A stretch of 64,000 nt of DNA from Ephydatia muelleri (GCA_013339895.1 JABACO010000001.1:4823092-4887091), one strand, 5' to 3'; shown: positions 24,359-38,195, numbered from the stretch's first letter. Program-made: numbers and translations. The notes: generated by a model not told the origin, from the sequence alone.

Positions 24359-27300
24359 TCAGATGGTGATACTGTTGGGCACTAATTTTGGCACCAAGTA
24401 CACATAAGGGACATCAAGGGACTTGTTCCTCTGCTCTATGTCCCCTTCAATGCCCTGGAGTGCCTTCTGGAATCTCTTAATCATGTTCCGAGCCTTTTCC
24501 TCTGTAAAAATCTCATATGGGAAGTTTCCTAGGAAGTGCTGGGGGAAAAAAAAAAACAACGAACAAAACAAACCAGAATTTAGAATTGGATTAAACAATG
24601 ACATTGCACTGATAAACATGCAGCTGAACCGGCATACCTCATTCCTGCTGAACTGGGACAGCGCATTGGTAATTGCCGCAGCTTTAGAAGTTACTGTCTT
24701 GTCCGGAAGGGCATCCATCACGGATTGCATATCGGCCTTACCCTTGGTTGTTGGGAGTGACCCACGTACACCAGATGGTGCATTGGGGGCATAACTGTAG
24801 ATCTCATATTGTCCGAAGTTGATTGCAGCATGCTGGGCTGACCCCGTGAACATGATGAGTGTGCACAGTTCAATGAGCTTGGACCTGTCTGCAATCTCTT
24901 TTGGAAACCCATGACCCTGAATGCCCCCTTCGTGTGCAGGGAATCCATTGGTGTGGACGTCGTTGGCCCAGCTCTGGAGTTCTGAGTCACCTTTGACATC
25001 AGCATCCCTGGTGTAAAACTCTTTAATGATGTCAGTGACGAAATTCTTGATCGCTTTCCATATCTTCAGTCCATCATCCCTGTAGAAGTACCCGGGCAGT
25101 AGATTAGGGTCATCCACACCTCTCACTTTCACGCTGTGCTCAATGTTGGTCCAGTGGACGTTGAAACTGGCACCCCCTCGTCTCATCAGCTCTTTCTTCC
25201 CATCTCCACCAAGGGCAAATATCTGGTCAATGACCCCTCCATCATTGATAAGGGTCATCCTGGCACGGGCGTTGATGGCCATAGTGTAGCGGAAGTGGGG
25301 TCGCAGGAGCTTGTGCACGGGGTGTGCATCAGGGAGATTACGCATCACAGCAACCCCATATGTTTCCATGGCAGCGTGACAGGACAGATAGTGGGTTGCT
25401 ATCTGGTGAAACTATGGGGAAAGGAAAAAAAGTTAGATGATGCGTCATTTCCCGTAATCCAATTGGAAAGGTTTTTGATGAGGTACTCTTTTTACTGTAT
25501 GCACTAACATGACAGACATATTTTGTTCAATATAGCAACACGTAGACAAGTACAAACTGGGGGTGAGCGCTTGAAGTACTTCTAGTGCTCACCCCTTTCC
25601 ATTCCCGTCACATCCGCATGCATGCTGATCGAAGTGTGTCTAGCTTGTCACTGTACCTGCGTGTTGGCACTCTGGTAGCATATCTTGGCCAACATCCAGT
25701 CTGCCCAGTTGTCAGTCGGAAGGAAGATGGGATTGTCTGCTCCAGGCTGCTGCTTCAGCTGGATGGCTATAGGGACCAGCTGGTTGTGTCCATTCACGTA
25801 CAGAAGGCACATCGGGGCAGGGCAGGACCACCCCTCCTTGCAGCTAATGCCATCAAGGATTTTCAAGTCACATATGTAGACATGGCCGCCCTGAAAATGA
25901 AGATAACATTTACGTCAAACATTCATATAAATACTGCCAAACATATGATGCAGAACTGTTTGTCAGGAAATGCCATTTGATATAAGTGAGGGTTTGCATA
26001 CAGAATGTGTGCAGTAATGGTGCCACATGATAGTACTTCATACGATATCATGCATTTTATATTTGCACACAGAAATAAATGGGACAGTTCACTATTTATA
26101 TATAAAATGTTATACAAATGCTTCTCGTTTGAATCGTTATATCTTCCGAACGGTAAACGCTATCAACATCCTATTTTCAACACTTCATACCACACCATTT
26201 CGCTATGGTAAAATACTTTTTGGGATCTTGCACTTGCTCCTTGCCAGCATTGCAACGTTCGATACCCCACCGGGTTCAAACCCGCCATAACTTTCTGTAG
26301 GAGTAATGAAATCGCTTCAAATTCGGTATGTAGGTAGAGAGGTCCTATACCTATCTATTTGTTCTGTTCGTTAATTTTTATGCCATCTGTTACGGAGATA
26401 CAGTTGAATAAACTACGTGCACGTTTTCCCGCTTGATTCGCGCCAATGTAATAATCCCCGCCTCCCCATACATTGAGCGGAGCGCAATTTGCCCAAATCA
26501 TTGGCGCGAAACGAGCGCGAAAATGTGCACGTAGTTTGTTCAACTGTATCTCCGTAACGGATTGCATAAAAATTAACGAACAGAACATATAGATAGATAT
26601 AGGACCTCTCCATCTACAAACCGAATTTGAAGCGATTTGATTACTCCTACAGAAAGTTATGGCGGGTTTGAACCCGGTGGCGTATCGAACGTTGCAATAC
26701 TGGCAAGGAGCAAGTGCAAGACCCCAAAACATATTTTGCCATAGAGAAATGGTGTGGTATGAAGTGTTGAAAATAGGATGTTGATAGCGTTAACCGTTCG
26801 GAAGATATAGCGATTCAAACGAGAAGCATTTATATAACATTTTATATATAAATGCGAGTTATCATTTTCGCGTGAACTGTCCCAAATATTATATTATAAA
26901 ATTGTTTACAAGTTTTAAAAATAGTTATCTCTTCAATAGTAAAAGGCTTTCACTCATACCATTAGTTGATGATAATTTTGGCAGTGACTGCACTTTAAAT
27001 ACTTGACCCATTCTTAGATAGCCAGTCTGCGTTGCTTATTGTAGGTACATCTCTAGCATAATAGTGCATGTGGGATTATGTATACTGTATTACAAAGGGA
27101 ACTGGTTTATTATACTTATCATATGCAAGTGCACATTTGACATTCCCCCCACAGCTCCAGATGCAGTTACTTTCCCACTCATAGCTTGGAAATGAAGACA
27201 ACTTGTTACTTGACATTGGGAGGTTAGAGATTCTGCATGCATGGTCACACCTAGCAAAGTGCACAGTGCAGCGAATCCTAGAGTGACTAGCTACATTTCA

Positions 27301-29094
27301 TTGTTCAACAAGGTTTGCTATCTGAATAGGATGTACTGTGTATAGCTCTGATGATTCACTCTCACCTTCATCTCATCCTCAAGGCTGAGTCCTCGAGACA
27401 GTGACCCTTTCACCATATCAGTGGTGACGGGAAAATTGGTTGGTATTGATGAGCACCTTTCAATAATCACAGGATTAACTCCATTCAATATCTGGCGACC
27501 AAATTCTTCATCTCTTACCCAGCGACCAAGTTCGTACACTGCAAATTTGGGCTTTTCTATAGCATTGGCTAACTCTTCATACTGCCTCAATGAATCTATA
27601 GTTGTGAACAGAGCCTTCAAACTGATTGTTGCAACAGCACCGTATGTTCCCACTGTGAAATCAAGAGACTTCACACAGTCAAACTGCTCGTCAGTTGGAA
27701 GGTGTTTTACAGTGACATCAATTGCTGAAGGCAACTTCAGATCTGGAAAAACCTGCCACTTGTACAAAATTCTCCTCTGATCCATCTGAGTCTGCCGCTG
27801 ATGCTGCAAGATTGCATTCCCTTCAATATCTTTCCCTGTAGCTGAGAGAGGGAATTAAATCCGTCACTACCTTCGCTACCATATAGTGCAAAATGGGTGA
27901 GCAACTATAGCTTGTTCAATCCAAATTAGCTACTTTGATTCAAAGTTTTGTATTTGTGATGTGAGAATGTGAGAATGCCTTCAAACTTCCGCATAATAAG
28001 AAAATAAAATTAAAAAAACATAAAAATAATAAAAAATAAAAAACAAAGCATAAAATAATAATGATAAACATTATAGAACCCTACGGATTAATTATTTTGT
28101 ACATTAACTAATTCTCTGTTATACATGTGTGACTCCCAAAATATTTATTGTCTACTGTTTGAAATGCATATAGTTAGAGAAGTACAACGAATCGTTTGAT
28201 CCAGTGTGAAAGAATGTTGGTAGTTTGCAGCGACTGCCATGACAAATTTTGATTTCAAGAAATTGATGGTTAATTAATAAAAATATATTCAAAACCTGGA
28301 CAGATGTCAAGCCGGCAAGATCCGCTACTAAACTTACTCTATCCTGAACCTACGCGCATTGTAACCCGTAGCACGGCAAACTACTGGTCAGAAATAAAGC
28401 AGACACCTCGCAAGCTAGCAAAAGATTGCCAGCCATTCAGTGCCTACCAGCACTGCAGCGTCCCGGCAACAAACATCCTCAGTCACTGCAGTGATGTTTA
28501 CCATCAAGAATGGTCCGTTAATCTTTTATTCGATGGATAGTAGCTTCAACATCCTATTAGTTAATAAGTGAGCTGAAAGATTTTCATTGTGTGTATCTTT
28601 TAAGTAACTTTATTATGTGTTTATCTGTATGCATAAGGTAATTACTCGTTTACGCTAATTTTAATAATTGAAATTGATCTTTAATTACAATTACTGCGCA
28701 GATAAATATAAACCAGACCACTGCTTACTTGTGTCAGAGGTACAGCTCACACAGTCCCCTTCACTAATCCAGTGGTAGCATGGGAACTCTTTCCAGTGCT
28801 TGGTCTGGAAGTCAATGCAATAGACGTAGTCCACAAACCACGAAGAACCTCCTAACCACTTCTGGGAGGTCCCCAACACGATCACTAGCACCTCGCCCAG
28901 ATCTTTGCTACACTCGAGTAGAAACTCATCATAGCACGCAGTGTTGGCGACGGGTGAGTTAATGATGCTGTTGGAGATTGTTACACTCCCTGTCGATGCT
29001 TTGCTACCTATCAGCTGTATGAAAAGACAGTTTGTAGTTCCGGCGTTCTGCTCTGATCCCGTTACAACACGGACTCCATAGTAGAAGCAGTCAG
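24359..29094 (-). CDS. Animal lipoxygenase (PLAT + lipoxygenase), 5 exons visible
   Basis: Non-heme iron dioxygenase that adds O2 to polyunsaturated fatty acids such as arachidonate. Exons, minus strand: 28729-29094 (PLAT/C2-like domain, with VVTGSEQNAGT and PCYHWISEGD), 27366-27835, 25657-25890 (PIAIQLKQQPGADNPIFLP), 24638-25411, 24359-24538. All junctions have GT-AG signals and matching phases. Exon 4 opens FHQIATHYLSCH, the first two iron His in the H-x4-H spacing. FTGSAQHAAINFGQ supplies the third His and the Asn, and the protein ends NSITI with the C-terminal Ile ligand. The total is about 674 residues, normal for the animal family. The exon carrying the start codon is not identified: exon 1 has no in-frame ATG and begins in phase 1. 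An 805-bp foldback element sits in the intron between 25890 and 27366. Positional and stereospecificity cannot be read safely. Confidence 0.92.
26080..26884. mobile_element. Foldback element inside a lipoxygenase intron (805 bp)
   Basis: Ends TGGGACAGTT and AACTGTCCCA. The central ~350 bp (about 26310-26660) are nearly identical to 23050-23400 of the first foldback element, while the outer arms are only roughly 75% alike. It lies wholly within an intron, between GT-AG signals that remain intact, so it would form a large hairpin in the pre-mRNA. Confidence 0.85.
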
Positions 29095-30270
29095 CTACAT
29101 GTATAAAGGATCGATGAGACGAGAGATAGATTTGGCGCAGGTAAATATATATATGGGTGTGACAGTGATGCGTTTGAACATAACTAAACGCATGCGCATG
29201 CGCACTCCTATTTACCGCTGTTGTATCCTACCACTGCACCATGCCGCATGGCCCGCTCAATTGTTACGACCGGGTCGTGGTGCTTCTGTTTTAGACATTG
29301 TGTGCCACAATAAACATCTGTTGTTAATCAAACCGCAATTGTCAATGCACTTATCAGTGACAACCAGCTACCTCCCATAAGGGCTTAATCAGCTGCAAAC
29401 GAGCATCCTTATGAAATAGTCTGCCGAGTGATTCTTAGATCCAATCAGGCCATTAAGGATGCTCAAAACTCAAACGGTCATGAACTACATACGCAATTAA
29501 AGATGCCATACAAAGTTATATATTTGACGTTTTTCCCCCCAAACTGGTGCAGTGAATGGCACAAACTTTGTTTTGACCGACTCGCTGGTGCAAAATCATA
29601 ATCCAGTTTCGTCCAATGAACATAATTATATACGAGATGCGATTTACACTCATCAAGTCGGGATCCAGCTGGGCGCAATTCACGTGCATGAGATGCAGGC
29701 AACTCACGTGTTTGAGTCGTGGGAGTTAGAGGGAAGGGTGCGCCTGCAGTGACGGCTCCGTTGGCCGCATTTGGCTTTGGCAAATAACAGTCTTCGCTTC
29801 GGGTACGTTGTATCCGGACATTCCGAGAAGTCTTTTATATATTTTCTTCTGGTTTATTCTAACTCCGCAGGGCGACGTGTTTAAATACTGCCGACATGCA
29901 TATGTAAGCATGTAGTGATGTTATCATCATCATCATCATCACTCATCATATCATCAACAGGTTATGCGATTCATTTTACGCGCTATTGATTCCTAGGAAA
30001 TGAAGGACCTTATCGATAGCAAAAAGAGGGTGTTATCTGTTATTGGAGATAAGCGTGACATTGCATGTGGCCAGGGCCTTAGCGTAACAATAAACAGGCA
30101 CGCCCAGCTGTAAATGACCGGAAACACGTGCTAAATTCTGTATTTAGTAGACATTTTAGATACATTGGTGCTTGTCGCACCATGCCTTCACGTCACATGT
30201 ATAGAACATTGAGAGAAACGAGTCGTGCTAAGAAGATAGCTAAGAGCGTGACGAGACTCCGACTGTTCGT
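27896..30270. repeat. Left arm of diverged inverted duplication over lipoxygenase 5' end
   Basis: Blocks 27896-28703, 29345-29470, 29965-30125 and 30175-30270 match, in reverse complement and reverse order, blocks in 32950-34645. The PLAT exon and its flanks (28704-29345) have no partner on the right. Several other stretches are also unmatched. The arms are more diverged than those of the 20-kb palindrome, so this duplication is older. Confidence 0.85.
29478..29783 (-). other. Possible 5' exon region of the lipoxygenase
   Basis: An open frame of 101 codons beginning MPKPNAANGAVTAG lies upstream of the PLAT exon. No donor that joins it cleanly in phase was verified and it matches nothing I know. 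It is listed only as a candidate for the missing start. Confidence 0.15.
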
Positions 30271-31355
30271 TGCACTACACAGTCGATCCCTGAAGATAAA
30301 GGTTGCGAAATTTTAAGCCGATCCTGAGTGTGATAATACAGTGAATGAACTATTCCATAATTGGCGGTGCTGCCCGCTATCGTAGCATCAAAATTTGTCT
30401 TCAGTTATCGCAAACAGATGATGTCGCACACACCCGTGATGTCAATTGCACATTCTGCTCGCATGCGTGACATCAATAACAACAAATACTTAGAGAAAGC
30501 CCATATAATTCATGGCTCAGGAGAAACTGTTGCAGATGTCAAAATGTGTGGTTCAACATTTTCTAAGAATCAATTAGTAGCAAATACATCCCATTTGTAC
30601 CGCCCGTCGTATAAATTCATGATTGGAGAAAACAATAACTTTTATATGCACCAATGAAAGAGTATTATTAAGTAAAACAATTGTATTATATACTTTTGTG
30701 ATCTAACAGTGAAATTACTATGCAGGTCTCTTATTTGGTGTGCATGTGATATAGTTTCTGGCAATGTATACACGTATACATGTATACATGTAGTACTTCC
30801 ATGCTTGGCTTCAGTGTCCCATGCATGGTTCAGTCGCAAGTGGTCGTTGGTGTATCATTTCTCATCTGCCAAGGTCATTAAGCGCATTGGTTCACTTACA
30901 AGAAGAGATTAATTCTAGATAAGGTTGTGTTTTCTCTCATCAGCGTCACATCAGAAACCATCGGGATGAATATCTTATTGTAATCTGGCAATCTGTGCGG
31001 CATTTTATTCCTAGGAATATTGAACTACATCCTGTATAGTCATTAGTGGCTCACTACTGTTTCATTAAGGGCGGAGAAAAACACCTTACGCCCAAATATC
31101 ACGTGTATATGTGTGGTTGGCAACAGACGAAACGACTTGTGGAATGTGGATAACTTCTTTACGATACAAGAGTTCTTAACATTGGCGACGCTATATGTAA
31201 AACATTCCATCTCTTTTAAAGCGGCTCGGTAGTACACGGCGGAAAGAGTCCATGAATTTTGTGATAGCTGCTTTACTTTATGCATGTATACGTACAAAAT
31301 CAGGAAGGTAACGTGTTTACAAATAATATCCGCTGCACGTATGCATGCATGTATA

Positions 31356-31477
31356 TAGTCTCGTACCCAGACCCACATCGCAGCTGCGGATGGATTACAT
31401 CACCGCTACGCGCCACTACTCGCGTAGCGGTGACGTAATCCATCCGCAGCTGCGATGTGGGTCTGGGTACGAGACTA
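31356..31477. mobile_element. Near-perfect palindromic MITE, second copy
   Basis: Starts TAGTCTCGTACCCAGACCC and ends with the exact inverse. The centre pairs CACCGCTACGCG with CGCGTAGCGGTG. It is the same family as 60-172. It lies in the spacer between the inverted duplication arms. Target duplication is not clean because both flanks are GCATGCAT-rich. Confidence 0.85.
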
Positions 31478-31499
31478 GCATGCATGCAATGGAGTTCAC

Positions 31500-32949
31500 C
31501 ATAGAGTGACCAAAATTCAAAATACATTCTTTCGATCAAATCTCATCATAATGGGCGTGATTCACTCTGGTAAGGATATCTTTGGTTGAACATTATCTTG
31601 TCTTCGGGCAAAGGGTGTAGATATTACATTTGTCATGGACGCATTCTCAATCGACAGAGGGAACCAATGTATTAATATTCATAGTCGAGACTCATCAGAG
31701 GGGCGTATAAACCAAATGATTTAATCATGTCACTTACAGTATAAGTGCCACGTTTGTGCCCTGCGCTTCTACCATACATGGACTGTTGTCTAACTAGGGT
31801 GGTCAATTATCGGCAAATGAATTTATTGGCATGGCTACTTATTACACACCACACAGTTTATTAAAGTCAAATGTGTAAATTATTTTTTCATCTGATCTGG
31901 GGATACAATGTGTAGTCCCCCCACCCCCCCGAATACATTTCAGTACAACAGAGCGATGAATTTCCTTCCCTGTGTTTGCTTAACCACGCAGCTATTTTAT
32001 CCTAAGATTGGCCCGTTTCCACTTTTCGGCGAGCAATCATACACTTCTCTTCGCCTGCTAGTTGCGTCCTTGAGGTTTTTCCCGTGTAGTCCAGACACCT
32101 ACAACGCTGCAATCTCGATCAGTTTTCTTTATAATGGAGCGCGTGCGCCGATCAAAGTGGCTTCATGCGCGCCACTAAGTGCAATGTGCTCCCTATTGTT
32201 CAAGCCAGAGTGCATAGTTATGTGCGATAAAACGTTTTGTCTCTGCACCTCATATGCAGAGTCGATAAGAATGGTCAAAACGTACGAGGTAGGAATAATC
32301 ATAGATAATCTTCCTTGCTTACACTGTGCACCACACAATACACCCTGCGCTTGAATGAGCCCTTAAAACGTAGTGCGCTTATGTCGACGGAAAACTGTAC
32401 GTGTATAATGGATTTCATTGTACTTCCGTACAAGTAGATATTTTATTCTCTTTGAGAAAGCTGTATCAGTGGCTGGTGTGTAGGTTACACTGGTGAAAAA
32501 GAAAAAAAGATTGTTGGTCAGAAACAAGGCGCTAGTAGGATAGTAAGCAAGGGTTGGCCTGCACACCTAATGCCAAAAATGCATGGTTGCACATATAGAA
32601 AGGTTGCCTGTGGCATTAGGAAGGTGTTCCAAGACTTTAGTGACCTGCTCATCGATGCATGCTGGACAATGTGTTTTGAGATACAACCTAGGAGGCTGTA
32701 GTTGCTTGTGATCCTCAGGGCTTCCACAAAGATGAACATCGAGGAGGTGCACGTGTGCAAGTATTCAGTTGGAGTTTATTGTGCAGTGTGGGGAAGGGCA
32801 CGTTTAGACGGTCAAGTCGAGGTAAAGTCGATGGAGGTGTGTGAGATGAAGCACAAGAATGTGATGTTCGTGGGTTGAAGGTGCTCAGTTCAGTGTTGGT
32901 AAAAGGTTGCTGTTGTAGGCTGGATCATTCATGTATAGCGGTTCTTGTC
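31500..32949. other. No recognised gene (spacer of inverted duplication)
   Basis: Contains only mid-sized frames, such as 148 codons at 31908-32354, without family resemblance or splice support. Confidence 0.5.
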
Positions 32950-34645
32950 GCGAGCATTCACGTGCTTCCACAAAACGGACACTCGGAGTCTCATCCCGCT
33001 CTTGGCAATCTTCTTAGCACGATTCGTTTCTCTCACAAAGCTCTATACACGTGACGTAAAGACATTGTGTCGATTCACCTCTACTATTATAATACCACGT
33101 GTTTCCGGTCGTTTTGACGAATTAGCAGCTGGGCGTGCCTGTTTACGCTCTACGCTAAGGCCCTGGCCACATGCAATGTTACGCTTGAAGCGTTGATCTC
33201 CAATAACAGATAACATTCCCTAAGGTCAGCTAGGAATCAATAGCGCGTAAAATGAATCGCATCACCTGTACCAATGATGAATCTAATGTTCCAGTTTTGA
33301 GCATCCTTGGCCTGATTGGATCGTTGGCTTCATGCTTTCTGCATTCTGCTGCATAGGCTGCTGACCCTGCTGATGTGCTAGCATCCCTCAACATGGCTGG
33401 AGTTAAAGGAGAGGTGACGGTTATATCAATAGCTGGAGACCCTTGACCCAATCCTGAACAAGAACATCAGCTGGGCGAGTGTTTCTAAGATTGGATCTAA
33501 GAATCACTCGGCAGACTATTTCATAAGGATGCTCGTTTGCAGCTGATTAAGCCCTTATGAAAGTGAGCTGGATGTCACTGATAAGTGCATTTATCTGCGC
33601 AGTAATTGTAATTAATGATCACTTTCAATTATTAAAATTAGCGTAAACGAGTAATTACCTTATGCATACAGATAAACACATACTAAAGTTATTAAGTATA
33701 ACTTAATTTTAATTAATAGATACACACAATGAAAATCTTTCAGCTCACTTATTAACTAATAGGATGTTGAAGCTACTAAGAATTCGATCCATCGAATAAA
33801 AGATTAACGGACCATTCTTGATGGTAAACATCACTGCAGTGACTGAGGATGTTTGTTGCCGGGACGCTGCAGTGCTGGTAAGCACTGAATGGCTGGCAAT
33901 CTTTTGCTAGCTTGCGAGGTGTCTGTTTTATTTTTTAGTTTTGCTCTGACCAGTAGTTTGCCTAGCTACGGGTTACAATGCGCGTAGGTTCAGAATAGAG
34001 TAGGTTTAGTAGCCGATCTTGCCGGCTTGAAATCTGTCCAGATCTGGCTGGTTTTTGATTAAAAAAAAATTTAAATTGTGCAATTTCTTAGTATGGGATT
34101 GACTATTAATACAAATATCCCACAGAAAAATTATTTTATTCCATTTTCCTTCCGTGTGGGTCCCCTGTAATGCATTTGTGGGTCTAGCTCCTTACATGTG
34201 TGGATTAGTTACTTATTGTGCACTTGGTACCAATGCAATTATATTTATCTTACAAAAACTAATGAGTCAAATTTGTCATGGTAGTATAGCTGCAAACTAC
34301 CATATTTCACACTGGATCAAACGATTGGTTGTACTTATCTAACTATATGCATTTTCAAAAGCGTAGACAATAAATACATGTATTTGGGTCTTTTGAGGGT
34401 CATATAACACAGAATTAGTTAATTTACGAAATTATTAATCTGTAGGGTCCTATTGTGTTTATTATTATTATTTTATGTATTATAAATTTTGGTTTATTCT
34501 TTTTTTAGTTTCTTTTCTTACCTTTTTTTTCTTTTTCTTGTGCGGATGTTTGAAGGCATTCTCACATTCTCACATCACAAAAACAAACTTTGAATCAAAG
34601 TAGCTAGTATTGGATTGCACAAACTGTAGTTGCTCACCTTATGGT
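32950..34645. repeat. Right arm of diverged inverted duplication; PLAT exon missing
   Basis: Reverse complement of parts of 27896-30270. At 33590 the sequence runs straight from AAGTGCAT into TTATCTGCGCAGTAATTG. These are the two sides of the PLAT exon block in the left arm, so that block was lost here or gained there. No lipoxygenase coding sequence survives in this arm. Confidence 0.85.
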
Positions 34646-34649
34646 ATGC

Positions 34650-35100
34650 AAATTCTAAGGAGAGACACAAGAAACGGTGACAAATTGTCAACATAAAGGC
34701 TTGGTCCAGCGTATATTGTGGGAAAAATACCTATCTACTGACTGGTCTAGAAAGGAGATATCACTCAGATCAGTTAGAACATGCAAAGAGAGCTAAAGCA
34801 ATTAGTCATGAGTATTAGTAGGATTAGTATGTGAGGATAATACATACTCTCTGTCTGGTCTAAAAAGAAAATACCATTTGAATCAATTAAATATATCAGT
34901 ACCTTCTTCTAAAAAGGTATGTCATTTTGATCTCAGCTTGCAGTGTATGCATTCAATTGAATATGTCCAAAACTCACATTTTGCTTTGTTTTTGTTTACT
35001 ATTGTATGTACAACAAAGGCATTGCTGGCTACAGGAAAGCCTTCAGCAATTGAAACTTTTCATCATGTTCTTTAGCAGAACTGTGACAGTAGTCATACTG
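34650..35100. other. No recognised gene
   Basis: AT-rich intergenic sequence with no coding or repeat structure that I can support. Confidence 0.5.
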
Positions 35101-35105
35101 CATTT

Positions 35106-37320
35106 ATGAGAAACATTAAAAAATGTGGCTTGCAAGTGTGCAAAAACATACCCACAGATGGAAACTGCTTGTTTACAGCTGAACGTGTATGTGATCAACT
35201 TATGAGAGTCAATGCAAGTGCCATCTAAAGTAAGAGAAGAAGTAGTGAACTATATAAAGTGCAATTCGACAACATTAAGTTTTTGGTGAGATTATAGCTT
35301 GTAAAAATATATAATCACCAGAATCCACGATAAAGAAAAACTCAGGAACACATTTTGTGATGAAATCTGACTTTCAGCAACTATTGAATGGAGAGCGTAT
35401 TGGAGATAATGTAAAGTACCGATAGTAAATAGCAATGAAAAATTAAGTAGTTTCATTATGGCACACTAGATCATCAACTTCTTTTTCCATATGCTTGAAA
35501 TTGAAGACAGAGCAGTTAGTGCACAATTGTCATGCATTGCTATAATTTCAATCATTTCTTTCTTCATAATGATAGTTCAGAAAAGTGCATAAGATGTCTA
35601 AACTCCTTTGTGTTCATAATGTTGTCAGAAGAGAATGGCACAGGATATCATCGTTGTTTGAGGTAGTTTGTTCTGATAAAATCGGTTTAATGAATATCAA
35701 ATTTTCAGACCAACAGTATCTTTGAGCATAGCTATATTTTAATACCATGCAATATTCCTGGCCACTGGTTCCTTGATGTAAGTGAGCTCGAGTGTATTTC
35801 ATTTAAACCTTTACTCTGTTATCAACTATAGGTAGTAGACATATAAAATAGATGTGTGAAACTGTATGATTCCGCTTTTGAATCAATTCAAGGCAATGCT
35901 ATCACTGTTCTATGGTAATTAGTTATAAGATGTATATTGATAAGTGAATATAATAATGAACATGATACAGTATAAGAACATATAATGTTGAGAATTATGC
36001 ATGCAGCGACTTCTTGTTGCAAGAGCAATCAAGACAAAGATCTTTCAGAACATGTGATGATCCTTGGGTCACAATGTAAGAGAGTGTAATGTACATTTAT
36101 ATCTTCGTGTTATGTACTAAATGTTGTTTCAGAAGAATCCTAGCCTCAAACAAAACAACATCTATGACTGTGGTGATTATGTTTGCAAGGTAATCGTGCC
36201 TTTATGTGTGAATTAATTATACAGCCCTTTACATTCAACTGTAGTTTGCTGATTGTATAGTAAAGAAGATTTTCCAGTAAGTACTTTACTTTTTGCACTG
36301 TATGTAACTAATATGTATGACATTCATGAGTTATGCCTTGTAATTGACAAAAAGCATCATACTTTGCTCCTGGCTTGCATTACGGCTGATGGAGAGGTGA
36401 TACACATCAACAAGATGCAAATCAAAGATATGTATTTACTTGCGCTAATGCAACACAACAGTCCATCATCATTGGTCACTATCAATGATAAAACAGAACA
36501 GTGCATTCTGAACCAGTGTGCCGCAGGACTCTTGCCAGAGGCTAAAGCTTCTATTTGAATAGGTAGCATTTTATAAATTGTCATGAATGTATCTGACCTT
36601 GAATTAACATTTTTTACAGTTCACCAGGAATTCTTCTGAGACAGATAGTCAGCAAATATGGTCTTGCTTATGGCATAGTAATTTCTATCTAAACTATGTT
36701 TTCATCCACACAGTGAAGACATACACATACAAAAGTTTATTGCCAAGGTTCAGACACCACTGCCTGAGGAAATTAGTCCAGTTGATCCTTTACCTGACAG
36801 GTGCTTTTATGAAAAACATGCTAAGAATTTAAAGCTTTGGAAAAATACACTTCCAGCATTTGTAGACAGGTGAAAGTTACAAAATGGAATGCATTATATT
36901 GACCAGCCATACACCACCAGGGATCAGCATATGTCCTTTGCAGATTTAGCACAATCTTGCCATGATTATGAGGTTAGAATGTGTATATGTGCTGCTATTG
37001 ACATGCAAATTACTTATTAGGAACATCTGCGGCTGATTTGCAAAAACCTTGTGAAGTCAAGCTTCTTTGACATTTAAATTAAAGGAAAGCATGATGAAGT
37101 GTTCAGCTCAATAAATCCTACTGAGCTTAAGTCACTATGGCCCATCATTAACTGCAAAGTGGTATGCTGTAGTCATGCATCTATCAATTAGAAAGAGTTA
37201 AATTCTTAATGAAGGTTGATGCAGTTCAGCACTTTTAATATGGAATTGCCATTGATGAGGGATATGGAGGCAACAGAGCAAATATCCTAGTCTGGGATGT
37301 TCTGTACCCAGAGGTAATCA
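35106..37320 (+). pseudogene. Decayed multi-exon gene with OTU-like and Ulp1-like motifs
   Basis: At 35106-35283 a frame reads IPTDGNCLF, the OTU cysteine-protease box with Cys in place. After a stop and one-base shift it continues VREEVVNYIKCN, as OTU domains do. At 36132-36190 NNIYDCGDYVCK resembles the DCG-x-x-V-C active-site box of Ulp1/C48 proteases and runs into a GTAATC donor. Open blocks follow at 36253-36558 (101 codons), 36720-36870 (PLPEEISPVDPLPDRCFYEK), 36890-36973 and 37228-37316. Several blocks carry stops, so it looks broken. OTU and Ulp1 domains together are typical of transposon-borne genes (for example Mutator-like), but no transposase or inverted ends were found. The links between blocks are inferred. 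Confidence 0.45.
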
Positions 37321-37715
37321 ATAATGTTTCTGTCACTAACAGCTGGTGATTTCAATGATTTCCAAGAGGCAAATAAATGAAATATGAAGAAGCAGTATTG
37401 TTTTATGTGGAAAATCTTTTGAACAGAAAGCTTGCCTTATTATTGAACTATGAAAGTATAAAATCATTATTGATAATCTGAGGTAATAAATTTTATGAAG
37501 CCATTAGTCACTTACACATCAGCGCAGATTATAATATTTGTTTAGTAAAATACAACTGCATTGTGCAATTAACAGAATATATAAGCATGGTATAATCTAT
37601 CTTCTCAATGAGGCACCCATTTTCACAACCAAAGTCATGTGCACATTATAATATTAGAAGTTTCTCTTCCCACAGTTTTATGAGTCCTTCTCAGTTGCCG
37701 CTTGCCAGTTCTTTG

Positions 37716-38195
<480 letters not shown>

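Noticed and set aside
31908..32354. 148-codon plus frame
   Set aside because: No family resemblance, an unlikely composition and an overlapping antisense frame.
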